Positions 5,097 to 5,155 of a stretch of 5,155 bases of DNA are shown here, one piece after another (the first letter of the stretch is position 1; each line of letters starts with the position of its first letter). Below the pieces are notes generated by a model, which had not been told where the DNA came from, ran no database searches, and saw nothing but the letters and a program-made list of their open reading frames with translations. Both the position numbers and the translations under genes were made by a program. Origin of the DNA: an uncultured Lachnospiraceae bacterium (GTDB lineage: Bacteria > Bacillota > Clostridia > Lachnospirales > Lachnospiraceae). The stretch spans positions 1 through 5,155 of the forward strand of contig CAJOQO010000344.1 in the NCBI GenBank assembly GCA_905236545.1, read 5' to 3'.

Positions 5097-5155
5097 TTCC
5101 CGCTTCGCGGCCATGATCTGAGCTTTGTACTGCCGCTTACAGGCAAGCCTGACGC

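Noticed and set aside
4910..5146. Minus-strand open frames across the end of lctP and the downstream palindrome
   Set aside because: They read through the inverted repeat and the antisense of lctP; the apparent coding potential comes from GC-rich palindromic sequence.

Overview
The window (5,155 bp, moderately GC-rich) looks like chromosomal DNA of an anaerobic, low-oxygen-adapted member of the Bacillota, most likely class Clostridia and possibly a gut Lachnospiraceae-type organism. The reasons are strong AGGAGG-type ribosome binding sites, a TTGACA-N17-TATGAT promoter, a surface protein made of InlB-type B-repeats plus bacterial Ig-like domains, and an FMN-dependent alpha-hydroxy-acid oxidizing enzyme with an N-terminal cysteine cluster. 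This placement is an inference from content, not from a database match. All genes I accept lie on the + strand.

Layout. (1) 1-879: the 3' end of a large secreted or cell-surface repeat protein, whose start lies outside the window. (2) 929-1939: an alpha-hydroxy-acid oxidizing protein of the FMN-dependent L-lactate/glycolate oxidase family, with no terminator between it and gene 1. (3) 1940-2344: about 400 bp between genes, holding a weak hairpin, a good intrinsic terminator at 2061-2085, a doubtful 34-codon reading frame, and a near-consensus sigma-A promoter whose -35 box lies inside a 22-bp inverted repeat that is probably an operator. (4) 2345-2935 and 2932-3129: a translationally coupled pair (ATGA overlap) of a five-span membrane protein and a 65-residue stand-alone Xre-type DNA-binding protein. 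(5) 3130-3264: a purine-rich 135-bp leader without a clear terminator or promoter. (6) 3265-5004: an L-lactate permease (LctP/LldP family). (7) 5005-5155: an intergenic tail dominated by an 80-nt imperfect inverted repeat.

How the parts may work together. The permease (lactate:H+ symport) and the FMN enzyme (2-hydroxy-acid to 2-oxo-acid) would form a lactate or 2-hydroxy-acid uptake and oxidation pair. They are separated by a small regulator/membrane-protein module that has its own promoter. The Xre protein probably binds the palindrome over its own operon's -35 box. Because no strong terminator is visible before the permease, that promoter may also drive lctP. The least explained parts are the Xre/membrane module, the cysteine cluster on the FMN enzyme and the long palindrome after lctP. 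I see no CRISPR array, tRNA, rRNA, transposase or phage gene.
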